A stretch of 64,000 nt of DNA from Sphingomonadales bacterium UBA2683 (GTDB lineage: Bacteria > Pseudomonadota > Alphaproteobacteria > Sphingomonadales > Sphingomonadaceae): positions 348,976-412,975 of the forward strand of contig DELZ01000003.1 of NCBI GenBank assembly GCA_002354635.1, read 5' to 3'. This document shows positions 54,355 to 63,811 of the stretch, in pieces. A program made the translations under genes and the position numbers. The notes beneath the pieces were generated by a model, which searched no databases, was not told the origin of the DNA, and saw only the letters and a program-made list of their open reading frames with translations. Each line of letters opens with the position of its first letter. Within the stretch, counting starts at the first letter, position 1.

Positions 54355-56154
54355 TTACATCCAGAAGCTGATGGCCAGACAGGTCGACAGTCCGACGCCA
54401 AAGGTGAGCGGAATGCCCGCCTTGAAGAAATCGGTAAACCGGTAATTGCCCGCTGCATAGACCAGCGTGTTGGTCTGATAGCCGATCGGCGTCGCGAAGC
54501 TGGCGGAGGCCGCGAACATGACGGCAATGACCAGCGGCCGCGGGTCGACACCCAGATCATTGCCCAGGGCAATGGCTATCGGCGTGATAATGATCGCGAC
54601 CGCATTGTTGGTCACGATCTCGGTCATGATCACCGACAGGATGTAGATCGCAAATACCAGACCCCAGGGCGGCACTTCCCGCAGAAACGGTGTCAGTTCG
54701 CTGACAATCAGGTCGACACTGCCAGCCTGCTGCAGGCCAAGACCAACCGCGAGCATGCCAAATATAAGAACCAGAACATTGCCATCAATCGATCCCCAGG
54801 CTTCTTCTGCGTCGATGCAGCGCGCCAGCAAAATGGCGCCGACCGCGAGAATGGCTGCCACCGCCAGCGGAATGATGTTGAGGGCGGCCAGCGCGACAAC
54901 GGCCACCAGAGCCCCGATCGCGATTGGCGCACGATCGCGGCGAAACGCGCGAATCTTGGTATGCCCGACCCCGAACAGATTGGGGTTCTGATACATGCGG
55001 TTGATGTCTTCGCTGGAACCCGTCACCAGCAACCGGTCGGCGGCGTGGATCCGGGCGTTGGTCAGATCCGAACGCGGCAGGTTGCGGTACCGGGTCATGC
55101 CCAGAATGCGCACATTGAGCTGCGACAGGAAGGGAATGTCATAAAGCCGGTTACCGATGCTCGGATGGCTCGGTGCCACCGTGGCCTCGACCAGCTCCTC
55201 TCCGAGCGGACCGACATCGCCCTTGTGAACAATCCCGACCTTGAAGTCGTCCGATTTCCGCAACGAGATTAGTTCCGCCAGATCCAGCTGGACGACAATC
55301 CGGTCCCCCGCACGCAATTCGTGAAAATCCAGATCATGACGGATATAGCTGCTCAACCGCTTGACCGCAGTGACTTCAATACCCGCCCGGCGCAATTCAG
55401 CGACCGCGGCGAGTTTCTTGTCGATCACCGAAGCATTGCGACGCACCGTCAGCTCGGTCAGAAAGTCGCTTTCGTCGCTGCTGTCAAACTGGCCTTTGAC
55501 ATCACCGCCAGGCAGCAGCCAGCTGCTGAACAGCACCATCATCACCGTTCCCGCGACAGCGGCAAGAAGGCCGTAAGGCGTGATCTCGAAGATACCGAAT
55601 CCGGCCAGCCCCTGATCGCGTGCCACCGCATCGACGATGAGGTTGGTTGATGTGCCGATCAGCGTCGTCGTGCCGCCCAGGATACAAATGAAGCTCAGCG
55701 GGATCAGCAATTTCTTGGACGAGTAGCCGGTGGCCCGCGAAAGGCGCAGGATGATCGGGATCAAAACGATCACGACCGGCGTGTTGTTCATGAAGGCGGA
55801 GGCGACGAAAGCGCCCAGGAACATCTCGGCAACCGCCAGTTTCGGATGACGTTTGGCACGCTTGATGATGAAGCCGGCAATGGCATCAATCGTGCCGGTT
55901 CGCAGCAGGGCGCCCGACAGGATGAACATCGCGGCAATGGTGATCGGCGCGGTATTGGAAAACACCGAAAACAGGCCATCGGAATCGATGATCCCGAGAA
56001 ACAGGAACATGCAGGCGCCCAGCACCGCAACAACCGCTGCGGGGAAACGCTCCATGATGAAACCGGCAAACAGGAAGACAAGAATCACCAGTCCGATGAC
56101 GGCCTTGTGCGTCTGGATATATTCATTGATGACGTGAAGGATGAGATCAATCAT
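54355..56154 (-). CDS. SLC13-family permease with TrkA-C domains
   Basis: A 599-residue transporter of the DASS/SLC13 group. The membrane parts (about residues 1-190 and 400-599) contain AMFILSGALLRTGTI, FVASAFMNNTPVVIVLIP and ATPIGYQTNTLVYAAGNYRF. Between them is a cytoplasmic region with two TrkA-C (RCK-C) domains (residues about 215-375) that often bind nucleotides or regulate gating. Solutes may be sulfate, dicarboxylates or divalent anions. It shares its strand with the DAACS gene. Confidence 0.9.
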   Translation of the reverse strand: MIDLILHVINEYIQTHKAVIGLVILVFLFAGFIMERFPAAVVAVLGACMFLFLGIIDSDGLFSVFSNTAPITIAAMFILSGALLRTGTIDAIAGFIIKRAKRHPKLAVAEMFLGAFVASAFMNNTPVVIVLIPIILRLSRATGYSSKKLLIPLSFICILGGTTTLIGTSTNLIVDAVARDQGLAGFGIFEITPYGLLAAVAGTVMMVLFSSWLLPGGDVKGQFDSSDESDFLTELTVRRNASVIDKKLAAVAELRRAGIEVTAVKRLSSYIRHDLDFHELRAGDRIVVQLDLAELISLRKSDDFKVGIVHKGDVGPLGEELVEATVAPSHPSIGNRLYDIPFLSQLNVRILGMTRYRNLPRSDLTNARIHAADRLLVTGSSEDINRMYQNPNLFGVGHTKIRAFRRDRAPIAIGALVAVVALAALNIIPLAVAAILAVGAILLARCIDAEEAWGSIDGNVLVLIFGMLAVGLGLQQAGSVDLIVSELTPFLREVPPWGLVFAIYILSVIMTEIVTNNAVAIIITPIAIALGNDLGVDPRPLVIAVMFAASASFATPIGYQTNTLVYAAGNYRFTDFFKAGIPLTFGVGLSTCLAISFWM

Positions 56155-56157
56155 GGA

Positions 56158-56751
56158 TCAGGAACAGCCTTCAATATAGCCTACCGGTTCCGCCAGACCA
56201 GCACGGAAATCGGTGACTCGTTTTCTGCTATTGGGTCCACGGGACGGCGAAGAAACAAATGCCTCGCCGCTGCCGTCCGGGGTCGCCGTCTCGAATATCA
56301 TACGGTATCGCCCGTCACCGGACTGGAGCGTCAGATAGGACCCCGAATCGCCGAGATAGGGATGATAGTCCATTTTCATCCAGCTTCCGTATATCGCAGC
56401 GATTTCTGTCTCGGTCATTCCTATCGTTGCACCCGATAATGTCTGCCATTTTGCGCTGGCGGCTTTGGCGCCAACATCGATGCGCACCAGTCTGTTGTCA
56501 TTGATCATCAAACCGACGCCGGGATAGTCTTCCTCGTTCGCAAGATAGTGGCATGCCGGATATTCGTCATCGGTTTGCCAATCCGACGACCGATAGGGGT
56601 CGCTGAAACCGATTTTCTTTAGCTCCGTTTCACTCATGCCGATTCGGACCGGGCCGAGCCCCTCGAAGGCTAAGCGCGGTTGCGAATCTGCAGCCCCCGC
56701 CAAGCATAGAAACGCGAGCGGCAGGGCTACGGTTTTCGGTATGCAATTCAT
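56158..56751 (-). CDS. Secreted protein of unknown function
   Basis: A 197-residue protein with a signal peptide (about residues 1-23) followed by LAFEGLGPVRIGMSETELKKIG and, further on, TIGMTETEIAAIYGSW. This twice-repeated IGM-S/T-E-T-E pattern recalls periplasmic BamE/SmpA-like repeats, so a small alpha-beta fold may be repeated. The ATG at 56751 overlaps the aroC stop by four bases (ATGA), so the protein is coupled to chorismate synthase by operon only. Function not known. Confidence 0.65.
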   Translation of the reverse strand: MNCIPKTVALPLAFLCLAGAADSQPRLAFEGLGPVRIGMSETELKKIGFSDPYRSSDWQTDDEYPACHYLANEEDYPGVGLMINDNRLVRIDVGAKAASAKWQTLSGATIGMTETEIAAIYGSWMKMDYHPYLGDSGSYLTLQSGDGRYRMIFETATPDGSGEAFVSSPSRGPNSRKRVTDFRAGLAEPVGYIEGCS

Positions 56752-57815
56752 CCACATTGCGCCCGATGGAGCAATTTCTGATCGGCCAGCACCAGCGCCA
56801 TCATGGCCTCGACTACAGGGACCCCGCGGATTCCGACGCAGGGATCATGCCGCCCCTTGGTAATGATCTCGGTTGCCGTCCCTTCGCGTGTGACGGTTTC
56901 GACCGGCGTCAGGATCGAACTGGTCGGCTTGAATGCCACGCGGCAGAAGACCGGTTGGCCGGTTGATATGCCACCCGCGGTGCCCCCGCTGTGATTGGCC
57001 AGAAATTCAGGACCATTTTCGCCTGGCCGCATCGCGTCAGCATTTTGCTCGCCGCGCAGGCGGGCAGCGGCAAAGCCGTCTCCAATCTCGATACCCTTGG
57101 TCGCGTTGATGGTCATCATTGCAGCAGCAATCTCGCTGTCCAGCTTGGCATAGACGGGTGCGCCCCAGCCGGCCGGAACCCCGACCGCTTCACAAGCGAT
57201 GATCGCACCCAGGCTGCTGCCCTGTTTGCGCGCGCCATCAACCAGCGTTTCCCAGCGGCCCGCCGCCTGTACATCTGGACAGAAAAAGGGATTGTTGCCG
57301 ATTTCATCCGCATCAAAACGCGATCCATCAATCGCATCACCCCCGATTTCGGCAACCCAGGCCCGGATCGCCACTTCCGGAATCACCAGCCGGGCGACCG
57401 CCCCCGCGGCCACCCGTGCCGCGGTTTCGCGGGCGCTCGACCGGCCACCGCCGCGATAATCGCGAAAGCCATATTTCTGATCATAGGCGTAATCGGCATG
57501 GCCCGGCCGATAGGCCTTGGCGACGTCGCTATAATCCTTCGATCGCTGATCGACATTTTCGATCATCAGCGAAATCGGCGTGCCGGTGGTCTTGCCTTCG
57601 AAAACGCCCGACAGGATTTTCACCTGATCCGGCTCCTGCCGCTGGGTCGTATATTTCGACTGGCCGGGCCGCCGCGCATCGAGATAAGGCTGAATATCCG
57701 CCTCGCTCAGCTCGAGTCCGGGAGGACAGCCGTCGACAACAGCACCAAGCGCTGGTCCGTGGCTTTCTCCCCAGGTGGAAAAGCGAAAGGCGTGACCGAA
57801 TGTGTTGAAACTCAA
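56748..57815 (-). CDS. aroC: Chorismate synthase
   Basis: A 355-residue FMN-dependent AroC that forms chorismate from EPSP, the last shikimate step. It opens with FNTFGHAFRFSTWGESHGPA and carries YRPGHADYAYDQKYGFRDYR, GGGRSSARETAARVAAGA and the ending near GGTAGGISTGQPV. Length is standard. The gene is followed downstream (minus strand) by a small secreted protein and lies 68 bases after fabI on the same strand. Confidence 0.97.
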   Translation of the reverse strand: MSFNTFGHAFRFSTWGESHGPALGAVVDGCPPGLELSEADIQPYLDARRPGQSKYTTQRQEPDQVKILSGVFEGKTTGTPISLMIENVDQRSKDYSDVAKAYRPGHADYAYDQKYGFRDYRGGGRSSARETAARVAAGAVARLVIPEVAIRAWVAEIGGDAIDGSRFDADEIGNNPFFCPDVQAAGRWETLVDGARKQGSSLGAIIACEAVGVPAGWGAPVYAKLDSEIAAAMMTINATKGIEIGDGFAAARLRGEQNADAMRPGENGPEFLANHSGGTAGGISTGQPVFCRVAFKPTSSILTPVETVTREGTATEIITKGRHDPCVGIRGVPVVEAMMALVLADQKLLHRAQCG

Positions 57816-57857
57816 AACTCGCGCTCCGCGTTGATAAATTTATTCTGCTTGCGAATG

Positions 57858-57885
57858 GATCATTCACGAAAAAATACGAATGATC
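57858..57885 (-). terminator. Hairpin at the end of fabI
   Basis: GATCATTC (57858-57865) and GAATGATC (57878-57885) form a perfect eight-base stem whose right arm overlaps the fabI stop codon. The 12-base loop contains six Ts on the minus strand but no T-run follows, so an intrinsic terminator is doubtful. It could slow or stabilise the fabI-aroC message. Confidence 0.35.
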
Positions 57886-58687
57886 AATCCAGCGCGATAT
57901 CCGGCGCATCTTCCTGTTTCATGCCGACAACATGATAGCCGCCATCGACATGGTGGGTTTCCCCGGTCACGCCGGATGACAGGTTGCTGCAGAAATAGAG
58001 GCCCGCCCCCCCGACATCATCGATGGTCACGTTGCGGCGCAGCGGCGAATTATACTCATTCCATTTCAGAATATAGCGGAAGTCTCCGATACCGCTCGCG
58101 GCCAGCGTCTTGATCGGGCCGGCCGAAATGGCATTGACCCGAATATTGTCCGGCCCCAGATCATTCGCAAGATATTTTACGCTGGTTTCCAGCGCCGCCT
58201 TGGCCACGCCCATCACGTTATAGTGGGGAATGACCTTTTCGGCGCCATAATAGCTCAGCGTGACAATGCTGCCGCCGTTCGGCATCATCGCCGCAGCCCG
58301 CTGCGCCACCGCGACCAGCGAATAGGCGGAGATATTCATGGTCATCAGGAAATTGTCGAGGCTGGTGTCGACATATTTGCCCCTCAACTCGTTCTTGTCC
58401 GAAAAGCCGATGGCGTGGACGACAAAATCGAGCGTATCCCATCGGGCCTTCAGCTGGTCGAACGCCGCATCAAGTGCCGCCATATCGGAAACGTCGCAAT
58501 CGATCAGAAAATCGCTGTCCAGTTCTGCGGCAAGCGGTCCAACCCGTTTTGCCAGGGCCTCGCCCTGGTAAGAGAAGGCCAACTCGGCTCCCGCTTCGGC
58601 AAGCTTCTGGGCAATACCCCAGGCGAGCGACTTGTTATTGGCAAGCCCCATGATCAAGCCGCGCTTGCCCTTCATTAACTCAGTCAT
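57884..58687 (-). CDS. fabI: Enoyl-[acyl-carrier-protein] reductase (NADH), FabI
   Basis: A 267-residue FabI that performs the last reduction in fatty acid elongation. The nucleotide-binding segment GLANNKSLAWGIAQKLAEAG is intact, and the catalytic pair is in YYGAEKVIPHYNVMGVAKAALE (Tyr-X6-Lys). NAISAGPIKTLAASGI follows. FabI is the triclosan/isoniazid-type target. The next gene on this strand is aroC. Confidence 0.97.
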   Translation of the reverse strand: MTELMKGKRGLIMGLANNKSLAWGIAQKLAEAGAELAFSYQGEALAKRVGPLAAELDSDFLIDCDVSDMAALDAAFDQLKARWDTLDFVVHAIGFSDKNELRGKYVDTSLDNFLMTMNISAYSLVAVAQRAAAMMPNGGSIVTLSYYGAEKVIPHYNVMGVAKAALETSVKYLANDLGPDNIRVNAISAGPIKTLAASGIGDFRYILKWNEYNSPLRRNVTIDDVGGAGLYFCSNLSSGVTGETHHVDGGYHVVGMKQEDAPDIALD

Positions 58688-58729
58688 CGCCCCGGTCTCC
58701 TGAAATCAGATAATCGCCAGTGATAAACG

Positions 58730-59704
58730 CTATCCAGATGATTTTCCAGCGTATCCTTCGCCGGTCTCGTTTCTCCAGGGACGATCGGCAAGCGCCGCAT
58801 TAATTTCCGCACCAATAACCATGCCGAGGCCAACCAGATAGAAAAAAACCAATGTGATGATCACCCCGGCAAGGCTGCCATACGTCAGCTGATAATTAGC
58901 GGCATATTTGAGGAAAACTGGCAACAGACCGGTAATCAGCAGCCACCAGCCGCTAATGAACACGGCACCAGGCCATTTCGGATATTGGCGCGGCCGATAC
59001 TGCCGGGGGGTGAGCAGACGAAACAGGAGATAAAGCGTCGCGAACAAAACGAAAAACGGGATAGCATTGGACAGGGAGAGCCACAGCGCACTGGACTGGA
59101 TCGCCTGAAAATAGGAACCGAGAAACCCGCTGATCCCGGCCAGCACAAATTGCGCGCTGAGCGCCAACATGGCGACAAACACCGAAACGAGAATGAGCAG
59201 TATCGAGCTAAGACGATATTCCCAGAACGGACGCTGCGCCTGCACGCCATAGGCCCGGTGGAGAATCTCCCGGATTGTCTCGATCAGGCTGGTCGTCGTC
59301 CACAGCCCGACGATCGCGCTGAGCCAAAGCAAGGGCCCGGTTCGTGCGGACATCGCGTCTCGTATCGGATCGTGCAGCGCGTTCGCGACCGACGGCGGAA
59401 CGGTCACCAGAAAAGCCTCGACAAATTCGGTGCCAACATCAGTCTGGCCAAATCCCCCGATGATTGCGGCAGCGATGATGAAGAAGGAGAATACCGCCAA
59501 CAGAGACATGTAAGCGAAATTGCCGGCAAAAGTGAAGCCGTCATGATAGACACCCACAGCCGTGCGCTCGATGACGATAAAGGCCCGGCGCGGCAAGCTT
59601 TCGCCCGCCAGATCCTCGGCAGCTCTGTTGTGGGCATGCCCCGTCTCGCCCTTGTCATGGTGCCGGGCCTCGGGCGAAAGTTCGGACAGATTGCTCCGGG
59701 CCAA
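58730..59704 (-). CDS. YihY/BrkB-family inner-membrane protein
   Basis: A 324-residue polytopic protein with six helices. The first helix is at about residues 62-84 (MSLLAVFSFFIIAAAIIGG), and the family motif near its N-terminus is HDGFTFAGNFAYMSLLA. Members were once called ribonuclease BN, which is now regarded as wrong, and their role is unclear. The start is a TTG at 59704 two bases after the DnaJ gene stop; a later start is possible. Function unknown. Confidence 0.85.
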   Translation of the reverse strand: MARSNLSELSPEARHHDKGETGHAHNRAAEDLAGESLPRRAFIVIERTAVGVYHDGFTFAGNFAYMSLLAVFSFFIIAAAIIGGFGQTDVGTEFVEAFLVTVPPSVANALHDPIRDAMSARTGPLLWLSAIVGLWTTTSLIETIREILHRAYGVQAQRPFWEYRLSSILLILVSVFVAMLALSAQFVLAGISGFLGSYFQAIQSSALWLSLSNAIPFFVLFATLYLLFRLLTPRQYRPRQYPKWPGAVFISGWWLLITGLLPVFLKYAANYQLTYGSLAGVIITLVFFYLVGLGMVIGAEINAALADRPWRNETGEGYAGKSSG

Positions 59705-59706
59705 GC

Positions 59707-60618
59707 TTACACACCCATATTGGCGCGGGGATTGTCTTGCGGGTTCCAGTCTTTGACAAATTCCGCGAGCTTTTCATCCTTTTCCGGCAGAACGATCATC
59801 AGGGTGACCAGCTGATTGCCGCGCACCCCGGACTTTCCGTGGAACCCTTTATCCTTCAGCCGCAGCGTTTTGCCCGAATCCGAACCGGGCGGAATGGACA
59901 GCATCACCGGTCCGTCGACGGTCGGGACCTTGATCTTGGCGCCTTCCACCGCTTCCTTCAGACTGATCGGCAATTCCAGCGTGATGTTGTCGCCGTCGCG
60001 TTTGTAAAAAGGATGCGGGTTGATATGGATGGTAACGATCGCATCACCGTTTCCGCCCGGACCGGGACGCCCTTTGCCGCTGAGCCGCATCTGTGTGCCT
60101 TCATCGACACCCTTGGGCAGACTGAGATCGATGGTCTTGCCATCTTCCAGCGTGATACGCTGTTTTTGCAAAGTCGCGGCTGCCGCAAATTCCACCTTCA
60201 GCCGATAGGCGACATTGGCCCCCTTGGCCGGGGGCGCGCTGCGCTGGCGACCGCTGAAAGGCGACCCGCCCCCGCCACCGAAAAGGCCTTCGAAAATATC
60301 GCCGAAATCGGCGCCTGCATTGCCGAAATCAGGTTGCTGGCCCGCCGGTCGGCGCTGATATCCGCCCCCGCTACCAAAGCCAAAAGGTCCGGTCGGATTG
60401 CCTTCTCCATCAATCTCGCCCCGATCAAACTGGGCGCGCTTGTCCTTGTCCAGCAGCAAGTCATAGGCTTTGGTGACGTCGGAAAAACGCTCCGTAGCCT
60501 TGGGGTTATCCTTGTTCTTGTCAGGGTGCAGTTCCTTCGCGAGCTTGCGATAGGCGCTCTTGATTTCCTTGTCACTTGCGCCCTTGGCAACACCCAGTGC
60601 TTGATAGGGATCGATCAT
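59707..60618 (-). CDS. Class B J-domain chaperone (CbpA/DjlA-like DnaJ)
   Basis: A 303-residue protein with a J domain (residues 1-68, DPYQALGVAKGASDKEIKSAYRKLAKELHPDKN with HPD), a Gly/Phe-rich linker and a C-terminal client-binding domain (LPKGVDEGTQMRLSGKGRPG) but no zinc finger. It would deliver substrates to DnaK. It is followed downstream by the YihY/BrkB gene, two bases away. Confidence 0.92.
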   Translation of the reverse strand: MIDPYQALGVAKGASDKEIKSAYRKLAKELHPDKNKDNPKATERFSDVTKAYDLLLDKDKRAQFDRGEIDGEGNPTGPFGFGSGGGYQRRPAGQQPDFGNAGADFGDIFEGLFGGGGGSPFSGRQRSAPPAKGANVAYRLKVEFAAAATLQKQRITLEDGKTIDLSLPKGVDEGTQMRLSGKGRPGPGGNGDAIVTIHINPHPFYKRDGDNITLELPISLKEAVEGAKIKVPTVDGPVMLSIPPGSDSGKTLRLKDKGFHGKSGVRGNQLVTLMIVLPEKDEKLAEFVKDWNPQDNPRANMGV

Positions 60619-60687
60619 TATTTAGCCTTTTTCAAATCCTTATCATGCAGAGATTGGAAGTTTCCGCTGATTTTCAACTCCACTGTC

Positions 60688-61146
60688 TTATTCGGGTATA
60701 ACGGCATCTGCAACCTTGTTATGCCGCGTGAAACGCAGCAGCAGATAGAGAACCAGACCGAGAGGGCCAAGCATCAGGACGAACAACAGGATAGGTATCT
60801 GCAGCCAGCGTGCAAACCCGTATTTATCCGCATTGCGCGCCACCCAAAGACCGACAAACAGATCAAAGGCCAGATAGTGGATCCAGCCGACGGTCGCGCC
60901 GCCGGGGCTGGAGAGCAGCTGCTGAACTCCGGCCAGGGTCGTAAAATCGGGGGCTGCGCCGCTGCCGCCGTCGATCAGGCCGGTCATCAACGGGAGGACA
61001 ATCACCGCATAGGTAGCAGCGAGCAGACCTATTCCGCCGTAAAACAGGCCCGTCATTATTGCCGGCCGTCGCGGTGCCAATGCGAGAATCAGCCACATCA
61101 GCAAGGCGTAATTGTTGGTGATCGCAAAAATCAGGTCCCAGTTCAT
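60688..61146 (-). CDS. ABA4-like family membrane protein
   Basis: A 152-residue protein with four hydrophobic segments and the motif GGATVGWIHYLAFDLFVGLWVARNA, the hallmark of the ABA4-like (DUF4281) family, named from the plant protein linked to neoxanthin synthesis. In bacteria the role is unknown; many carriers make carotenoids. No carotenoid gene is in this window. It stands alone, 69 bases from the DnaJ gene. Confidence 0.85.
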   Translation of the reverse strand: MNWDLIFAITNNYALLMWLILALAPRRPAIMTGLFYGGIGLLAATYAVIVLPLMTGLIDGGSGAAPDFTTLAGVQQLLSSPGGATVGWIHYLAFDLFVGLWVARNADKYGFARWLQIPILLFVLMLGPLGLVLYLLLRFTRHNKVADAVIPE

Positions 61147-61251
61147 GGCGCCCCTTTCCCCTTTGCGACGCTTTTAGCAGAAACCGGCGCCTTGTCGCGG
61201 AACAAAATTTTGTTTGTTTGCCGGTCCGGCTGACGATGTTAAGGACGGGCC

Positions 61252-61827
61252 ATGACCGATCCCTTTGTCCTGTTCGACCAATGGTATGCCGAAGCCCGCG
61301 CAAGCGAGATAAATGACAGCAACGCCATGACCATTGCCACCGCCGACGCCAGCGGGCAGCCGGCTGCCCGGATGGTTCTGCTGAAGGGTCACGGCCCCGC
61401 GGGCTTTGTTTTTTACACGAATCAGCAAAGCCGCAAGGCCGGCGACATCGCCGAAAACCCGAAGGCAGCAATCTTGTTTCACTGGAAAAGCCTGCGCCGC
61501 CAGATCCGGATCGAGGGTGGCCTCTCTCCGGTGCCCGACAGCATGGCCGATGACTATTTTGCGACACGCAGCCGGGATTCGCAACTGGGCGCATGGGCCT
61601 CTGACCAGTCCCGGCCGCTGGATAGCCGGGAGACCTTCGAAGCCCGGTATGAGGCGGTCACGGAGCGGTTCGCGGGCGGCGATGTCCCCCGCCCGCCGCA
61701 CTGGTCAGGCTATTGTCTGGCACCCGCCCGGTTTGAATTCTGGCAGGACCGGGCCCACCGGCTGCACGAACGCCGAACTTTTGTCCGCAATGGTGATGGC
61801 TGGACTGAAGGACTGCTCTACCCATGA
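61252..61827 (+). CDS. pdxH: Pyridoxamine 5'-phosphate oxidase
   Basis: A 191-residue FMN enzyme that makes pyridoxal 5'-phosphate. Landmarks are MTIATADASGQPAARMVLLK, FVFYTNQQSRKAGDI, ALFHWKSLRRQIRIEG-like AILFHWKSLRRQ and the ending PARFEFWQDRAHRLHERR. Length is slightly below the E. coli enzyme. Its TGA overlaps the ATG of the phzF-like gene (ATGA), so both are coupled. Confidence 0.94.
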   Translation: MTDPFVLFDQWYAEARASEINDSNAMTIATADASGQPAARMVLLKGHGPAGFVFYTNQQSRKAGDIAENPKAAILFHWKSLRRQIRIEGGLSPVPDSMADDYFATRSRDSQLGAWASDQSRPLDSRETFEARYEAVTERFAGGDVPRPPHWSGYCLAPARFEFWQDRAHRLHERRTFVRNGDGWTEGLLYP

Positions 61828-62618
61828 CCAAACTTCCCTATTTTCATGTCGATGCCTTTGCCGACCGCCCCTTCACCGGCAACCAGGCAGCCGTCATGCC
61901 GCTCGAGAACTGGCTGGACGATGCTATCCTGCAGGCCATCGGCGAGGAAAATAATTTTGCCGAAACCGCTTTCTATCTGCCCGATGACAGCGGCGAGGCG
62001 GATTACGAATTGCGCTGGTTCACCCCGACGGTGGAGATCGCTCTCTGCGGTCATGCGACACTGGCCAGCGGCCATATCATCTTGGCGCAAGATCCCGACC
62101 GGCAGCAAGTCACCTTTCGCACCCGCAAGGCGGGTATCCTGACGGTGAAGCGCGACGGGGACGGCTATGCGCTGGATCTCCCGGCTTATGCCCCGGCCCC
62201 GAAAGCCATGCCGGACATCGCCGCCCTGGTCGGTGGCGCGCCCGTCGAGACGCAGTTTCACGAAGGCCGCTACCATGTTCTGCGCTACGCCCGTGCCGAT
62301 GATGTTCTGGCGCTAAAACCGGATCTCAAGGCGCTGGCCGCGCTTGGTGATGGACAATTTATCTGCACCGCGCCGGGCAAGGACTCCGATGTGTTGAGCC
62401 GGGTCTTTGTACCCGGCGGCGGCGTGGACGAGGACAGCGTGACCGGTTCGGCACATGCCGTGCTGACTCCCTATTGGGCCGGCCAGTTGGGCCGCGACAA
62501 TTTTACCGCCTATCAGGCGAGCCAGCGCGGAGGCTATGTCAATTGCCGTCTCGACGGGGACCGCGCCTGGCTCGGCGGGAAATGCGTGACCGTTGTTGAG
62601 GGTTCGTTCCGCTTTTAG
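61824..62618 (+). CDS. PhzF-family isomerase-fold protein
   Basis: A 264-residue PhzF-type protein with the opening FHVDAFADRPFTGNQAAVMP, the active-site Glu region ENNFAETAFYL and GHATLASGHIIL. True PhzF acts in phenazine synthesis, but no phenazine cluster is present, so this is probably another isomerase of the family. The second half begins near GGGVDEDSVTGSAHAVLTPYW. It is coupled to pdxH. Confidence 0.9.
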   Translation: MTKLPYFHVDAFADRPFTGNQAAVMPLENWLDDAILQAIGEENNFAETAFYLPDDSGEADYELRWFTPTVEIALCGHATLASGHIILAQDPDRQQVTFRTRKAGILTVKRDGDGYALDLPAYAPAPKAMPDIAALVGGAPVETQFHEGRYHVLRYARADDVLALKPDLKALAALGDGQFICTAPGKDSDVLSRVFVPGGGVDEDSVTGSAHAVLTPYWAGQLGRDNFTAYQASQRGGYVNCRLDGDRAWLGGKCVTVVEGSFRF

Positions 62619-62639
62619 TGCGAACGCCCCTCCGGGATA

Positions 62640-63782
62640 CTAGCGCCCGATCGGGAACAGGGCCATGATCCGGCCGATTTGCGCGCTCATCGGTGCCAGC
62701 ACATCATCCTGAGTCTTGCCCAGCCGGACCACCGTGAGCTGCTGGTCTGGCGATACCACGATCTGCTGACCCAGATGGCCAAGCGCCGCAAAAATCGTTT
62801 CCGGTCCGTTTTCAGGGAACAGAACCTGATTCCGCCCCTCGGGCCGGCGCTTGTTCAGCCAGAGATGACCGCCAAAGGCTGGATCGTTCTCGGACGATGT
62901 GGTCATGAAACGTACCCAGCTCACGGGCAGATGCTGCGCGCCCTTGCGTGCGCCCCGGTGGCGCAGGAATTCTCCGAATCTGGCATAGTCGCGTGCGGTC
63001 GCGTGAATGAAACTGCCACCCTGAAAAGTTCCGCTCGGATCAAATTCCGGATAGGTGCCGTCCATACCCAGAGGTTCGAGCAATCGACCCCGGATGAAGC
63101 GCAGGGTTACATCGCGCCGGACCTGCGGATCGCTGCTCCTGGTCAACGTGCGGGTGATGATATCGGACAATATCATTGTGCTGGCGGTGCTATATTCGAA
63201 TTTCTCGCCTGGCCGCGCCTCCATCGGGCGCGCTTCGGCATAGGCCGCAACATCCTGCGCACCATCAAGAAACAGCAAGCGGCTGGTATCGGCCTCGAAA
63301 ACAGTCTTGCCACCCTCTTCCGCTGATTCGGTATGATCGAGACCGGATGACATGTGGAGCAATTGCCGCAGCGTGATTTCGCCGCGCGGATCGCCGCTTC
63401 GCTGCCATGCCGGCACGGGAGCAGGATCATCGAGAACCAGACGCCCGTCCGCGACAAGAAAACCGATCAATGCACCGGTAATGCTTTTCGCTACGGACCA
63501 GCTCAAGAATCGGGTATCCTCGTCATAGCCCTCGCCGTAGCGCTCGGCGACGATCTTTCCCTGATACATCACCAGCAAGGCCCGGGTTTCCGCCATTGCC
63601 GGATCCTCGAACAGCGGCGCAATGGCCGCATCCAGCGCGGCTTTCCCGATCGGGCCCGAGTCCGCAATATAGGCCAGTTCCGCCGCACTTTTCTGTGGTG
63701 GCAAAGCAGAATCCTCAGCCTCCCCGCAGCCCGGGAGGGCAATCGTCAGCGCCGTCAGCAAGGCGAGTTTAATCTTGTGCAT
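62640..63782 (-). CDS. Serine hydrolase, class C beta-lactamase fold, lipoprotein
   Basis: A 380-residue protein with a lipoprotein signal (LPGC lipobox) and a beta-lactamase/DD-peptidase-like domain. The catalytic SxxK is in SWSVAKSITG (about residue 116) and a Tyr-containing element is in FEYSTASTMILSDI. Substrate might be an ester or peptide rather than a beta-lactam. The ATG at 63782 is preferred; the frame runs to 63836. It is convergent with the PhzF-like gene and divergent from a gene at the right edge. Confidence 0.87.
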   Translation of the reverse strand: MHKIKLALLTALTIALPGCGEAEDSALPPQKSAAELAYIADSGPIGKAALDAAIAPLFEDPAMAETRALLVMYQGKIVAERYGEGYDEDTRFLSWSVAKSITGALIGFLVADGRLVLDDPAPVPAWQRSGDPRGEITLRQLLHMSSGLDHTESAEEGGKTVFEADTSRLLFLDGAQDVAAYAEARPMEARPGEKFEYSTASTMILSDIITRTLTRSSDPQVRRDVTLRFIRGRLLEPLGMDGTYPEFDPSGTFQGGSFIHATARDYARFGEFLRHRGARKGAQHLPVSWVRFMTTSSENDPAFGGHLWLNKRRPEGRNQVLFPENGPETIFAALGHLGQQIVVSPDQQLTVVRLGKTQDDVLAPMSAQIGRIMALFPIGR

Positions 63783-63811
63783 GGCGCGTCGTTGCACCAA
63801 TAGACGCCGCC

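Noticed and set aside
53737..55272. 511-residue plus-strand frame over the two permease genes
   Set aside because: It is rich in His, Gln, Arg and Asp, as expected from the complement of membrane proteins; no real motif.
61824..62618. Phenazine biosynthesis cluster, from the PhzF-like gene
   Set aside because: No other phz gene is nearby; the family is broad and pdxH coupling suggests a different role.
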